From Durusdinium trenchii (Eukaryota > Sar > Dinophyceae > Suessiales > Symbiodiniaceae), in NCBI GenBank assembly GCA_963970005.1, contig CAXAMN010001325.1, positions 147,329 through 211,328 of the forward strand: DNA of 64,000 nucleotides, in the 5' to 3' direction. Positions 48,901-59,850 of this stretch are shown here, one piece after another. A program made the position numbers and the translations under genes. Numbering within the stretch: position 1 is the first letter of the stretch; every line of letters starts with the position of its first letter. A model generated the notes under the pieces. It had not been told where the DNA came from and made no database searches. It worked only from the letters and a program-made list of their open reading frames with translations.

Positions 48901-51900
48901 ATGTGCATTGAAAGTTGCAATATCTCCTATTCTGAGCATATTGTTCCGAGCAGGATATCTTTCCAGCTCCTCAATTGTGAGCTCTCCCACGCAACTCATG
49001 CTCTTAATAACTGACAGGTCTCCTTCCCAAACGCTTTCTTCCGATTTAGAAACAACAAACATTTCACACCTGCCGAAGATGATCTGCTTTTTTCAAGAGA
49101 ACACTTGGCCGCCCTGCTACGCCGCCAATCACTGGGATCAGGCAAAGCCACTTGCCTGTGCTGACCTTCCTGGCAGCCGGGAATCCTTTGGAAGAGTAAC
49201 AGCAGCACACCAGGTGTATAAAGTCTAAATCTATTATTCCAGTACAATTTCTTGGGGGTCCTCATGTCTATCCTCCCAAGTATATACAGTGAACTCATAT
49301 ACTTTTCAAGCATGTGGTTCCTGAGCATCTCACTACAGTATGCAAACACATGACCCAAAAGCCTTACTTGTCGAAGCCTTAAACCGCGTCATCATGGTGC
49401 GATCACTAAAGATGAACCCACAAACCCATGTGCAAGAAACAAACGGGTCCAGAAACCCTCGCCAAAGTTTTGCAAAAATCAAATTGATGAGAAAGGCTTC
49501 CGCAAAAGCCTAACAAGTTGGAGGCCATCGCTATTGGGTTGGAGGACATGTCTATTAGGTAGTGGCTTTCGCAAACATGTCCATTCTAATCTCCGCATAT
49601 ATATCTCCCAGCAGATCCCCAAAGGACCAAGGTCTACGCTTGTGTCCAAGGTCTAGGCTTGGCAGTATACACTCAGCAATCCAAGAGCCACGCACACCAC
49701 AGCTTTCATGGTTAAGTAGATTGAGTGAAAGGAAATGACCGAAATTCACCGTGAACCACAGCCCTTCAAACCGTAAAACATACGAAATTTCAAGACCTTT
49801 TGTCTTACTTCGGTTTGCTTCCATTCTTTCGGGCAAGCTTGGTGACCCCACTGGTTGTAGAACAACACACCCAGCAGCGCTGCAAAGGCTGGCTCTGCGG
49901 CCTCTCGTGTGGATTCTATGAAGATTGATCGAGTCGATGAAGGTAGATGGGTTGTGTCTCAAAGACTTTGGGGGGGAACATGGGTTGGTTGTCGGCCAGT
50001 CATATTGAATTTGACCTCTTGCGCAAAAGTGCTTAAAAGCCCGACAAAATTGAAAAGTGAGGCTTCTTCGTGCGAGAAAAAAATGGAAACATGTGCTTTC
50101 TGGATAGTCAATTCGGCTGGTTGCCGCACGCCCCAGGTTGGTCAAGGCTAGCACCCACTGATCCATGGAAACCAGTGTCAACAGCGCTTGGTGCTTGAGT
50201 GCTTGAGCAAAAGTTGACCTTCACAAAATAAACAATTCCCTTTGTGAACACCAGGTGCTCATCTCTCACGCTCAAATCTGTGCAAAAATATGACCTACAG
50301 GAAAGCCGTCTTTGCAGGAGAATAATGCTGGTGCTTTCTTGTGGTGTGGCACGTGGTGAGCGGGTAGATGACATGCAAAGTTGATTTATTTGGAACTCAT
50401 TGCAAGTCTACGATTGCAGGGGTCAGATCATGTTGCAGCCCATGTGAAGAGACTTCAACCACATGTGAAGGTTGATTCCTTCTAGCAACACCGTTTAGAG
50501 GTCCACTTGATCCAGTGCCATGCCTGAGCGAATCTCAAAAAAGTAGAAAAAGTCGAACCTGTCTCGAAAACTCCAACCAAATTGTCAATTTTCTTGAGCA
50601 TCTAAAATCGTTTTGAACTATAGGCCAACAGTTGTTGCTTTCCGGAGGCTCAGTCAGGCACATCAGTGTAAGCTCTTGATGGGTCCTGGGGTCCTGAAAC
50701 TTCAAACTATTCTCAGAAAGTTGGAATGCAAAATTGACTTTTTGACTGTTTGCGAAACGCCCCTTCGTTTTCGCGCTATATAATCATGGGCTCCCGAATT
50801 TCTAGCTTAGCCTGATGGAACAGAAAGTATGTGAATTCACTCATTTCTGAAGGTGGTCCCTTTGGTTTGAAGCAAACCTAGATGAGTACCATCTTGTTCA
50901 ACAACGATTGGCAATAGTGATGTTGTTCGCGCCAAACGTCCTAATGTGGATCCTCTGATCGGGGTCGAAAACTGGAGCACCTTCAAAGATTGCCCGACTG
51001 CCCCAAGCTCGCACCAGCAAACCATCTCACACATCTACACGAACCTTCCAACAAGCGATCCAACCAACCAACCTACTCAACCGATCCGGTCCGCCCAACC
51101 CAACCCAGTCGCCCCGACCCGACGCCTTCACGATCTGCCCAAAGGACACCGCCCCGGCATTCAGCGCAAAGACCGAGGCGGCATGCGCACCTGCAGAACG
51201 GAGGCACAAACGTTCCGGCATTTCAGCTGCCACCAACGTTCTGCCCACGTTTGGAGCGAGGTTCGGGAAATGCCTGAGGGCAAGCCACTGTAAGAGGTGC
51301 TAAGTTCTAGAAAAACAGCCTTCTGCAAAAGAGCCTGTTTCTGACATAACACCGAGTTTGATCATGTCCCTGTGCAGTTTCCAGGGTCAGGCACCAAACA
51401 CTAAAAAGCAGGCACCAAACACTAAAAAGGTTCGCACGAGCCTGCTGAGGTTGCGCCGACTGCTAAAGTCTTCTTGTAGTCCCTGCCACGATGGCAGCAG
51501 GGAATAAAGCACCCGGTAGCGCAAAAACTTGTGGCTACACTCAATGAAAAAACAATACCGATAAATCCTTGCGACAGCTGAGTGAAACGAAACCAATGAG
51601 GGGATGATGGGAGGGTATTCCCCAAGACCAGGATGCTGTCACGTGGGGAGATGCAGCACTCTGCTACATTTGATGTCCTTTTTGTAGAGGTTGCAGGCCT
51701 TCCTTTGGTGGCAAATATTCCAGGACGTGTCGGGGACTGGACGAAGCAGCATAACAACACGGGCAATCTGTCCGGACCTGGTAAACCTTCTTTGCAAGGC
51801 ATTCAGTCAACAAATCGGCGCACACCTGGACCATCCATCAAACCATCAAACCGCATGTTCAATCCATTCTTGTGGGGAATGGAACCTCTTACATCTCAAA

Positions 51901-53253
51901 CGCTCTCATTCAGCACCCTGTCACCCGAAAACGCCCTGAAAGCACCCTGTCACCTAAAAACGGCCGGCGAAAAACGGCCCTTCAGCTGAGACGATGGCGA
52001 GAAGGTGAGTTCCGGCAGCTTCCGAGTGTCGGGATAACCCCAAAGGAGAAGCGCCCACAGGCAGCCGACGCCCAACTGACGGTCAGCACGGCGGAGTGAG
52101 GACCCAACAAAGGACGAAGGTTGCTAGTAGGAAGGCCAGGAGCCCCTAGTAGCGTCCTTGCTCCTAGTAGCGATGCCAGGAGCCCCTAGTAGCGTTCTTG
52201 TTACTCATTTCAGAAGGGTTTGTTCCTTGTTCAACTGCCTGCAGCTTGACAATCTCTGCATCAGGTTCCCCCCAAAGGGCCCGGAGTTGGTCAGATAGCT
52301 CAGTCGAGGAAGAATTGTCAAATAGGTCAGTCCAGGTACTAACCTTCCAGGACACCCTCAAATCAACTGCTGGTTCCAACAACTGTGCTCTCGGTTCACG
52401 GAAGGATCTGTTGAACCTCTGTGGGGGGTGAAAGGTAGCTACCAAAGGAACGTTAGTCTGTTGAGGATCCATTCAACATGGCATTGAGAAATCTCTGCCT
52501 CAACAATTCCTTCCCAAAGGACCAGCAGGTGTTGGTCTCTGGCTTGGTTGCCCGATGAGTGACTTGGAAGGTGTGGATTGCACCATGTGCCATCGCCGTG
52601 TTTGAGGTATAGTAGTGGTGGATGGGTCTGGCTGGTAGAATTTGATAGCATATAGTCCCTCTCTCCAGCCGAAAGAAAAACTATCCAAGTCGTTGCCCAG
52701 GGTTATCCAATGGCACCCTGCTTTATCTGCACACCAGGCACAACGTAACTCACCCACACCACCTGCGAGATCGCCCCAGGTCCCGTCGGGCTAGTCCCGC
52801 CCATTTTCGCCTGCATGGTGGCGATGGTCATGGGGAAGCCGGCCGTCCCCCCAGCCGCTTGCAATGCTCGCCTGGGGACTCATGTGATGGCCGGCACGGG
52901 GTAGGAGTCACGGTTTCTGAACCAGTCGTCATGTCAGTCTGGCGATTGAAGAAGTCGTTGCTGCGCAATGAATCTCTTCAGAGTCGCTTCCCACTTCGAC
53001 GTCGACACACGCCGCGCCCACGCGTTTACTCAGGCGCCCCGACTTGTTGGTAATGTTGTAGTAGTAGTTCCCGAGGTACCAAAGCGCAAAGTAGGCGAAG
53101 AGCACGAAATCGAACTTCTTCTCCTGCACAAGAACCGTCTAAACCATTTCCTCTGAGAAGGTCTTTTTGGCGAAGACGTAGGGGGGGACTGTGACGAGGG
53201 AGGAAAAGGACGACGGACCTGTAGTAGCTTTTCGGCCGATTCCTGGATCCGAC
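42937..53253 (-). CDS. Triose-phosphate/phosphate translocator family (TPT/NST) transporter, 17 exons
   Basis: TPT proteins exchange sugar phosphates for phosphate across plastid membranes. Seen, 5' to 3': 53219-53253, 53044-53123 (LFAYFALWYLGNYYYNITNK), 52811-52871 (GFPMTIATMQ), 51999-52075 (LGVGCLWALLLW), 51442-51482, 51126-51190 (FALNAGAVSFGQIVK), 49852-49901 (AAEPAFAALLGVLFYNQ), 49118-49169 (WLCLIPVIGGV), 48704-48787 (LGEMNFAWAALIT), 48084-48125 (KLMQTEGLK), 47498-47523 (26 nt, DRMGGVGN), 47011-47071, 46340-46384, 45222-45271 (ASGLWFYAYNE), 44740-44797 (TIKKTNAVTSSVANT), 43737-43813 (AKRVIVIVGVAIV), 42937-43054 (GCAIGIGGVFL, TAG). All joints keep phase; 1022 nt. Donors are GT, GC (seven) and one GA; acceptors AG|G but one. 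KR in AKRVIVIV matches the phosphate-binding Lys-Arg pair known in TPT. The first exon needs one base from an unseen 5' exon, which should hold any targeting peptide. Which sugar phosphate is carried is not decided. Confidence 0.88.
44983..45015. repeat. (TGTGACAACA)n short tandem repeat
   Basis: Three tgtgacaaca units and a partial one, within an intron of the translocator gene. A minus-strand frame over it is an artefact. Confidence 0.9.
49495..49562. repeat. CTAGTAG-type repeat (copy 8, diverged)
   Basis: taacaagttggaggccatcg, ctattgggttggaggacatg and ctattaggtagtgg keep the layout of copy 6 (ctaatagcgatggcctcc) in inverse sense. In the translocator intron between exons 49852-49901 and 49118-49169. 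Confidence 0.55.
51390..51430. repeat. 21-bp tandem duplication
   Basis: caggcaccaaacactaaaaag occurs twice in a row, in the intron just downstream of the 51442-51482 exon. Confidence 0.9.
52118..52205. repeat. CTAGTAG palindromic repeat cluster (copy 9)
   Basis: ttgctagtaggaaggccagg, agcccctagtagcgtccttg and ctcctagtagcgatgccagg, ending at ctagtagcgttcttgttac. In the translocator intron between exons 52811-52871 and 51999-52075, about 43 bp from the latter. Confidence 0.85.
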
Positions 53254-54299
53254 CTGTTTGGGTCGACTCGGCGTACAACCGTGAAAAGGTGGTGTTTTGT
53301 GCCTTGTACCAAGCGCATGCTTGGGGGTTCTTCGACTATATGGCTAATGCATTGTTTACTTGATAAAGGCGCCAAGTACAGTGACTGAAAGAGGAGGACA
53401 CAGAAACATTCGTGTAGCATGCACAGATTTTGGAAGAACGTGCTGCGTCCTTGAAGATTTTGTACCCTGTTCCAGTACCTTGTTTTTTTGATTGGCAAAC
53501 ACAATTTGTTCATCTTCTTTTGATTGGTAGGCCTGGGACAAGCATATAGCCCAAAGAAGAGCACTGAAGAAGAGTAATAAAGGATTACAGTATATAGACA
53601 AAACCATTTCTGTGGCCAAGAAACAAATGCACGAGTCGGCACCAATGTGCCAAAAGGATGTCGGATTGGCATGCGAATCGATTCATGGAATGATGCGAAG
53701 AATATCAAAGGCTTAAAGCAGCATCACCAGCACCCTTCTCAGTTGGTGTCGGCCATGCCTCAGTGCTCTGCATGTTTCACATCTTCTCTACCCGTTCTCT
53801 CTCCACAGTGTGTGGAACAAAAATAGAATCAGGGACTTAGGCGGCCTAACCCCTCAAATGAATCAGTTCAGCTGATATTCTTTGAGCCTTTCAGTTGGGA
53901 ACCAAGAGCGAGGAAGCTCAGAGCAAGCCTTGGCCCGGTGGTTTCTTCCACTGGAAACGCTCACGGGTTGACGAGTTGGGAGAGCCATGTTTTTGGAAGA
54001 TGGTGCTGTCCAGTGCTCCTGAACGATGTTTTCCTGAAGATTGTAGCTGAACCCAATTGAAGGGCCCACGAAAATCTAGAGAGACTATGCGCTAAAAGAA
54101 GCCCTTGGTGAGCTTTCACACATGGAACTCTTTGGATAGGGCTCCAACAAGGGTCTCTCTGACTTCAACATAGACCCAAACAAAAATCGTCAATATAGTG
54201 GTCTTTTGGTTTAAGTTACTTTGCCCGGGAGCAACACTTTGTGTGTATGGGACTGAATGAACAACCTGCTACCCTTCCCTTTCCTTCCCTCCAACCGTA

Positions 54300-54925
54300 C
54301 TCGGATACGGATTGCCTCCTTCTCGGTGGATGCAGCCTCGCGGGCCGTCCACCCGGAGGAGCAAATTAGATCATCTTCAAACACATCCTTCAATAGATGC
54401 ATGCAGGTCGCCTCATTATGTGGGTAGGTCACTTGTTGCACAGGACACTAGTCACTGATTCATTCCGGAAGAGACAACCCCAAGCAAAAACAACGAACTG
54501 ATGCTGCTCGTCTCAGAAAATAACAAGAGATCATCAGATCGAATGTGTCTGTCGGTCAGTTCCCGCAAAGCAGGGGTGGCCCAAAACTCCAACAAAAAGG
54601 CTCGAACATCAAAAACAAATGGTCCGTGGGCGGGGGACTGTCACGACTGGGCCTCGCCCTGGTCGACACCCTGGTCTACCCGGACTTGCTCGGGAGCAGC
54701 TGGGTCTTTGGAGGGTCTTTGGACTTGGACTTGGGAAAACAAAGATCAAACATCTGTGGTACCAAGTTGAAACCAAACAGAAAAAATCGTCTTACGCATG
54801 ACACCGAACCGAAGACTACAGTAGTCACTCGATCTGGTTCACTTTGGGCCAACAAACTGAATAGCCTCCTCAGCCTTCAGCGGCACTCGAGAAGCAGGTC
54901 CTCGCACCGTGCCAAGTCACAGTGA
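54300..54925 (-). CDS. Exon-like segments upstream of the translocator
   Basis: Minus-strand segments: about 54850-54925 (TVRGPASRVPLKAEEAIQF), about 54645-54720 (KDPAAPEQVRVDQGVDQGEA) and about 54300-54400 (GWTAREAASTEKEAIRIRV). Acidic or charged and codon-like. They might be 5' exons of the translocator transcript or a separate gene; junctions were not closed and no family is recognised. Confidence 0.35.
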
Positions 54926-57009
54926 TCACAGGAAATGTTTGGCAAGAAGTTGTCCAATGTGGAAGGACTGATTCATCAGTGCCGAGAAATGAACAAGCAT
55001 GCCGGGTCTTTGCACGTAGGGCGGTTCCTGGAACTTCTTGCGACTGATCTGGCATGGTGTGCCGGCATGGAAATGAAGCACAAAGGGCCCTCTTTTTTCA
55101 AGTCTCCTGTCTCAAGACCACTGTTTGCCTCTGTGATTCACTGGAACTGAATTCTGCAGTGCAAACACTGGCACAACAAGATATGATATGATCAGATCTA
55201 GAATTCTTGTGGCGTTTGCTCAACACGAGCGCAAATCTGTCATCCTTGGTAAAGTCGAAGAGGTCCATAACGAGTACCTGGCCATGGAGTGCGCAAACAC
55301 ATGGGCCTGCCCAGTGTGCCTGAGAAAAAGAAACTGGAAACAACGCCCCTCCCATCACTCTGCAAACATCAGTTACAGCCCTTGACTTTGAGGAATCTGC
55401 CTTTTAGGCTTCAGCAAGTTGAGACTAAAAAATAGATCCCGCTTTTGCACTCCATGGCCTTTTCTTTTTTTCTTGGGTATGGCTATTTTACAGCAGTGTG
55501 TGGAAAAAATGTTACCCGCAATTATATAATAATAACAACTATGACCAACCTCTTTTCTTGCGCATTGATCGGCACCCATTGCCTGCTAATGGTCTGGTCG
55601 ACACAGAGCTTGATGGGGCTGAGGGTGCAAGAAACGCACTGGCCTGGAGTGCAAGCAAGTCCAGCTGATGTCTGTGGAGAGCATCTAACCCGTCTGAGAG
55701 GGCCGGTTGACTCCAAACACCAATGGTCTGGATAATGTGTATCACCTCTGAAACCCACAAGATTGAGCTCCGGGTGACCTACGGAGGCTACTCTCCTTGA
55801 CACACCTCAAAGTTCAATTTTGCGAGTGCCCTGTTGGGACCTCAATCAGCTAGGTGCATCACGAGCAATAATCCTCTTGGACTATCTTAAGACCAAACAA
55901 AACGGTGCCTGTAGCACAAATAGCAAATAATTGTTGTCGCTGCGGATCTGAACATTCAAGAGCTTTTGAATGCTCTCATGACGGTAGAACCAAATGTTCT
56001 GTCTTTTTCAATACACATGAAGAAGTTGGAGATCACATCACAATTCTCAAGGATTCCATCCAAGTGCCTCATGGAGTCTGCCCATGTGTGCCCAAGTCCC
56101 ATTCCCACTCTGCAACACCAAGATCACCTCTGCAAAGAGCACCACCAAGCAGGTGCCCACACAGGCCAAGCGCAGGGCCCAAGCCTCAGGCGAGGAGAGA
56201 TCGACTGGGCCCTGAAAAATGCCCCAATGCTAAGAGATCAGGAAACACCACTAAGAGATCGTGGATTTCAGATCTCATGTCCAATGCTAAGAGATCGTGC
56301 CAGAACATGACTCTGAAACACCACTTGGAATAAAGTACTAATGGTAGTTAATACAACAATACTCTTGCCACCGCTGGAATGGTCCACAGCCTATGTGGAT
56401 GTCTCATGTACAGCGGACACTGCCTCTCACCAATCATCACCCATTACCCCATTTGCAACCATGCAAAATTTGGTTGAATTGTGCGCGGTACAGTGTTTGC
56501 TTGTGTTCTTGGGTTCACGCTTTGGTAAACTTTTGGGCCTTGTGTCCATAAGGAAAAAAATCCGGGAAGAAGAAATCCGACCCTGAAGAAGGGCGACCTT
56601 AACGAGGTCCCCAACCAAACCAGTTGGCCACCCCGCTGATTCGTGCATGGGAGGTCCTGTTTCTACAGTGAAGGCATTCTGATGTTCAAACCCCCTTGCT
56701 CCACCAGTAGGCCACCAGCACCCAGCTGCTTAGTGCTTAGTGAAAAACAAATGGAGGTGGTCACTGCGTTCATTTCAATCATACGTGAACATGGTTTCTT
56801 GATAGTCACCTGGTCACCTGGTGAAGTTATTGGTGCCTAATTGTATTGTTTTCGGACGTGACATTCTGGAGAGGCATGTCCTCATCTCACAAACAAACCT
56901 GTTTCTTATGCACCTATTCGTGTATCGAAAACCACTAAAAACAGCAGGTCGGGGTTGTAACTTTGAACACCCATGCAATCAACTATACACCTGCACAGGG
57001 TTCGAACTT

Positions 57010-57160
57010 GCAACAGTTTAGCAAGGCCCCGTGCCGACTTCCTTGACGGAGTCATGATGGCGCTTGGCACGTTGGACAAGCGGAACTCGTCGGAGCCGTC
57101 TGGGCTTCGGTGTGAATCCAATCCAATGCTGGTCCTGGTTTTGCTGTCAAAATACCTGAG
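57010..57160 (-). CDS. Exon-like segment, minus strand
   Basis: Preceded by TTTTGACAG, it reads SIGLDSHRSPDGSDEFRLSN then SAIMTPSRKSARGLAKLL. Low hydrophobicity, Ser/Arg-rich. No partner exon was found. Confidence 0.35.
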
Positions 57161-57764
57161 AAAACCGTAAAACAATATAAAGGATTGGTTGTTAATGTGG
57201 GCAGCCATGGGTGAACCAAAATTCAACAAATTGCCCAAGAGTCAGACAGTGTCATTGCTTGGAAGAACTGAAATATTTTGGCACCAACAGCACCCAAACA
57301 AAGTGAAACGACCACACAGTCATTAAAAGTGCGGGGTGCGGCAGCTCAACTTTTTTTGCAACTTTCCTGCTGCATTCACTCATCTGACACACACAAACCC
57401 CACAACACACATTGATTCACAAAACACTGTGTAACTTTGAGGGCCTACCTATGGATAAATGTTTTCTTCATGATTTTTCAAGGCGCTGCTGCAAGCATGC
57501 AATCGTTTTTTGCAACATGTTCGGCTTCATAAAATCACACACTTTGTCCAGGCCTTCCCAATCCGTGACAAATCTTTCACAATGTGACCGTGAGCCTTTG
57601 AGACGAAATTGCACATTTTTTTGCACGCATGGGGCTGCCGTTATCGCAGGAGTGCGAAGGTTTTTTTTGCACGGATCGAGCCGCCATGTGTGCAAAGAAT
57701 GCACAGGTCAGCTTGTGCTGCTTGTGAATGAGTCTCCGGCCAGGAAGGGGCAAAAACAAGCAAA

Positions 57765-57830
57765 CCAAACAAGCAACGCGAACCAAACCAACCAAACCAA
57801 CCAAACAAACAAACAAAACCACGAGGCCGA
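57765..57830. repeat. (AACC/AAACC)n tract
   Basis: Imperfect caaaccaaccaaaccaacca run. The open frames over it are Asn/Gln/Thr artefacts. Confidence 0.85.
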
Positions 57831-58305
57831 TAAGGAGACTCAGGTAGGTCACGCAGAGGTGAAACAAAAATAGAGATCCAGGTCTAGGTGAAACCTAAAT
57901 GGGGCATTGAATTATTGCAAAAAGCCCCTCAGCACCCGTTGCGAAGGTTCGAATGCAAATATCGGCAAATGTGCGAGCGAGTGCACTTGTGTACTTGTGC
58001 ACTTGGTTGAGTGGCCTGTATGTCCAGGCCGTGCATTCTATGTCTGCGCAACCAGCTTGCTTGGAGAGGCAGCGGCACTCCGACAGGCAACCAGTTATCA
58101 GCTGATTTTGAAAGCAGCGGGCAGGCGTGTAGTAGCTCTATAGGACGGTCGATGGAAAACCACTGCGAAATAGAAAGCCCTAGCGTGACAAACGAAAGGT
58201 TGCCAGCAGTGTGACCTTTCATGAATGGTGTGTTGCGCTGTCTATGATTCATAGTTGGCTGTTAGCAAAGGACCGCGAAGGTGCAGTGCATGTACAGGCT
58301 TTGCA

Positions 58306-58328
58306 GCCTCCCTCCACAGGAGGGAGGG
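58306..58328. other. Perfect short inverted repeat (hairpin)
   Basis: cctccctcc, spacer aca, ggagggagg: a 9-bp GC-rich stem. No terminator or RNA family can be assigned from this alone. Confidence 0.6.
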
Positions 58329-58806
58329 AAGCGGCTACCGCGAAGCGAGGCTACGCCGAACTACACCGAAAACTGTTAGGCAGCGCCCTGTTTTGGACCC
58401 ACACGCTTCGGCGGTAAAGTGATATGAACAGATACTACACTTGAGTAGGTTCACAAAGTCTAACACGCCGCCTAAAAGCTCGACGCTCTAGTCGTGCTTT
58501 TCTCAACTCCAGATACCACTTCTGCTAAGTGGCCTCAGGTTAAGTCCACCTGGAGTTTTCTTCATTCACATACTTTGTACAGTATGGACCGTTCCGGCAT
58601 TGTTCCAATGCTATTTCGACAAAAACTTTCATGAATTCTCAACCGCAAAAATTGCTTCGTTGTGTCCAGAAATGATGTGTGTTGATGTAAGGTTGGTTCA
58701 GCTGGTGCAACCTTACACCAAAATCAAAATTCCATCAACTCTGTAGGCTGCTGGTTCAGATGGTTCAATCAGCCTACCAATACATTGAAGTTGTAAACCA
58801 AAAAAA

Positions 58807-59850
58807 TCAACCACCAACAATCTTGTCAATCTCGGAGTCAGAGGAAAGATAGTGCAAATTCGTCCACATCTCAGGATCAGATACTTCTTCCATTCCACTA
58901 TTCAAATATCTTGCTATTCTTGTGTCTTCGCTCTCACTGTCCTCAATCTCGCTTTCTTCTCCAGTTTCATTTCTATCAGGCCTTGAGATTGCCGCCGCCT
59001 CACTTGAGACTTCTAGACTCCTGCCGGGAACTCGATCTTGATCAAAATAACCACTCTCTTCTCCCATGCCTTCCAATGAACTTCCTGCTGCTCCCGTTGG
59101 TTCAGCTCCTGGTTCTGGAACTTCCGGTACCTCAGGAGCTTGGGGACGTTCTTCATCCACTGAAAGGTCTGTCATTTGCTGACAGAATTGGTGAGCCCTT
59201 CTTCTGGCTCTTTCTCCAGGATGTTGCTCAAGATCCATCAAAACTGACCGTAAGATCTCCCTTCTCTTCTCATATTTCTTTCTCTCCTGCTCATCTACCA
59301 GCTCTTCGTGAAATCCGTGCTTCAACTCTTCCCAACATCCAATAAGTGAACCATTCAGGCGACCATGGCGCCCATCGCTCTGGCGGGTCAATGGGCATAG
59401 GTGGAAACAACGGAGGGCGTGGTTCTATATGGCCTGTCGAGGTCATTGGTCCAACCACGCTGCTTGATCCCGGCTCCACATTCGCATTTGCAACCACTCG
59501 TCTCACAGCTTCGGGTTCCGGCTCTTCCTCATCTATTCCACCTCTGGGCCGTTTCCGGCCGCGAGGACCGAATCTTGCCACAACCTGCTCCCAATGTTGA
59601 TACAACCAATTGCAGCATCCAATAACAATGAGAATTGCAATTGTCATCCAACATTGGTTTGGTTCTGCGTTTCCCAACTCTTCTTCCTTTTCAACACAAC
59701 CTTTCATGTTGAAAGCATGAGCAAGAAGTGCACAATGAACCAACGCTTTGCTTGTTCGCGACTTCATCCACCTGCTCACCTGTCGAATTTGTTGCTTCCA
59801 TTGCTGCTCTGCAAAATAATTCAACTGTTCACCTTCTCCAACTTCTTCAA
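58807..59850 (-). pseudogene. C-terminal extension of the copia polyprotein with membrane segment and acidic tail
   Basis: After the RNase H tail the frame continues for about 190 residues with TIAILIVIGCCNWLYQ (59597-59647), a plausible membrane helix, then a basic RGRKRPRGG patch and a Pro-rich segment. A second frame, 59391-58807, adds an Arg/Glu-rich helix (ERKKYEKRREILRSVL) and a long acidic Ser/Glu/Asp tail ending near DSEIDKIV. Classical copia polyproteins end soon after RNase H. I infer an extra domain of this lineage or a read-through of a second element-encoded protein. Confidence 0.55.

Noticed and set aside
55905-56333. 142-codon Cys/His-rich plus-strand frame as a zinc-finger protein
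   Set aside because: Cys/His spacing is irregular and the 3' half is made of short repeated ctaagagatc sequence.
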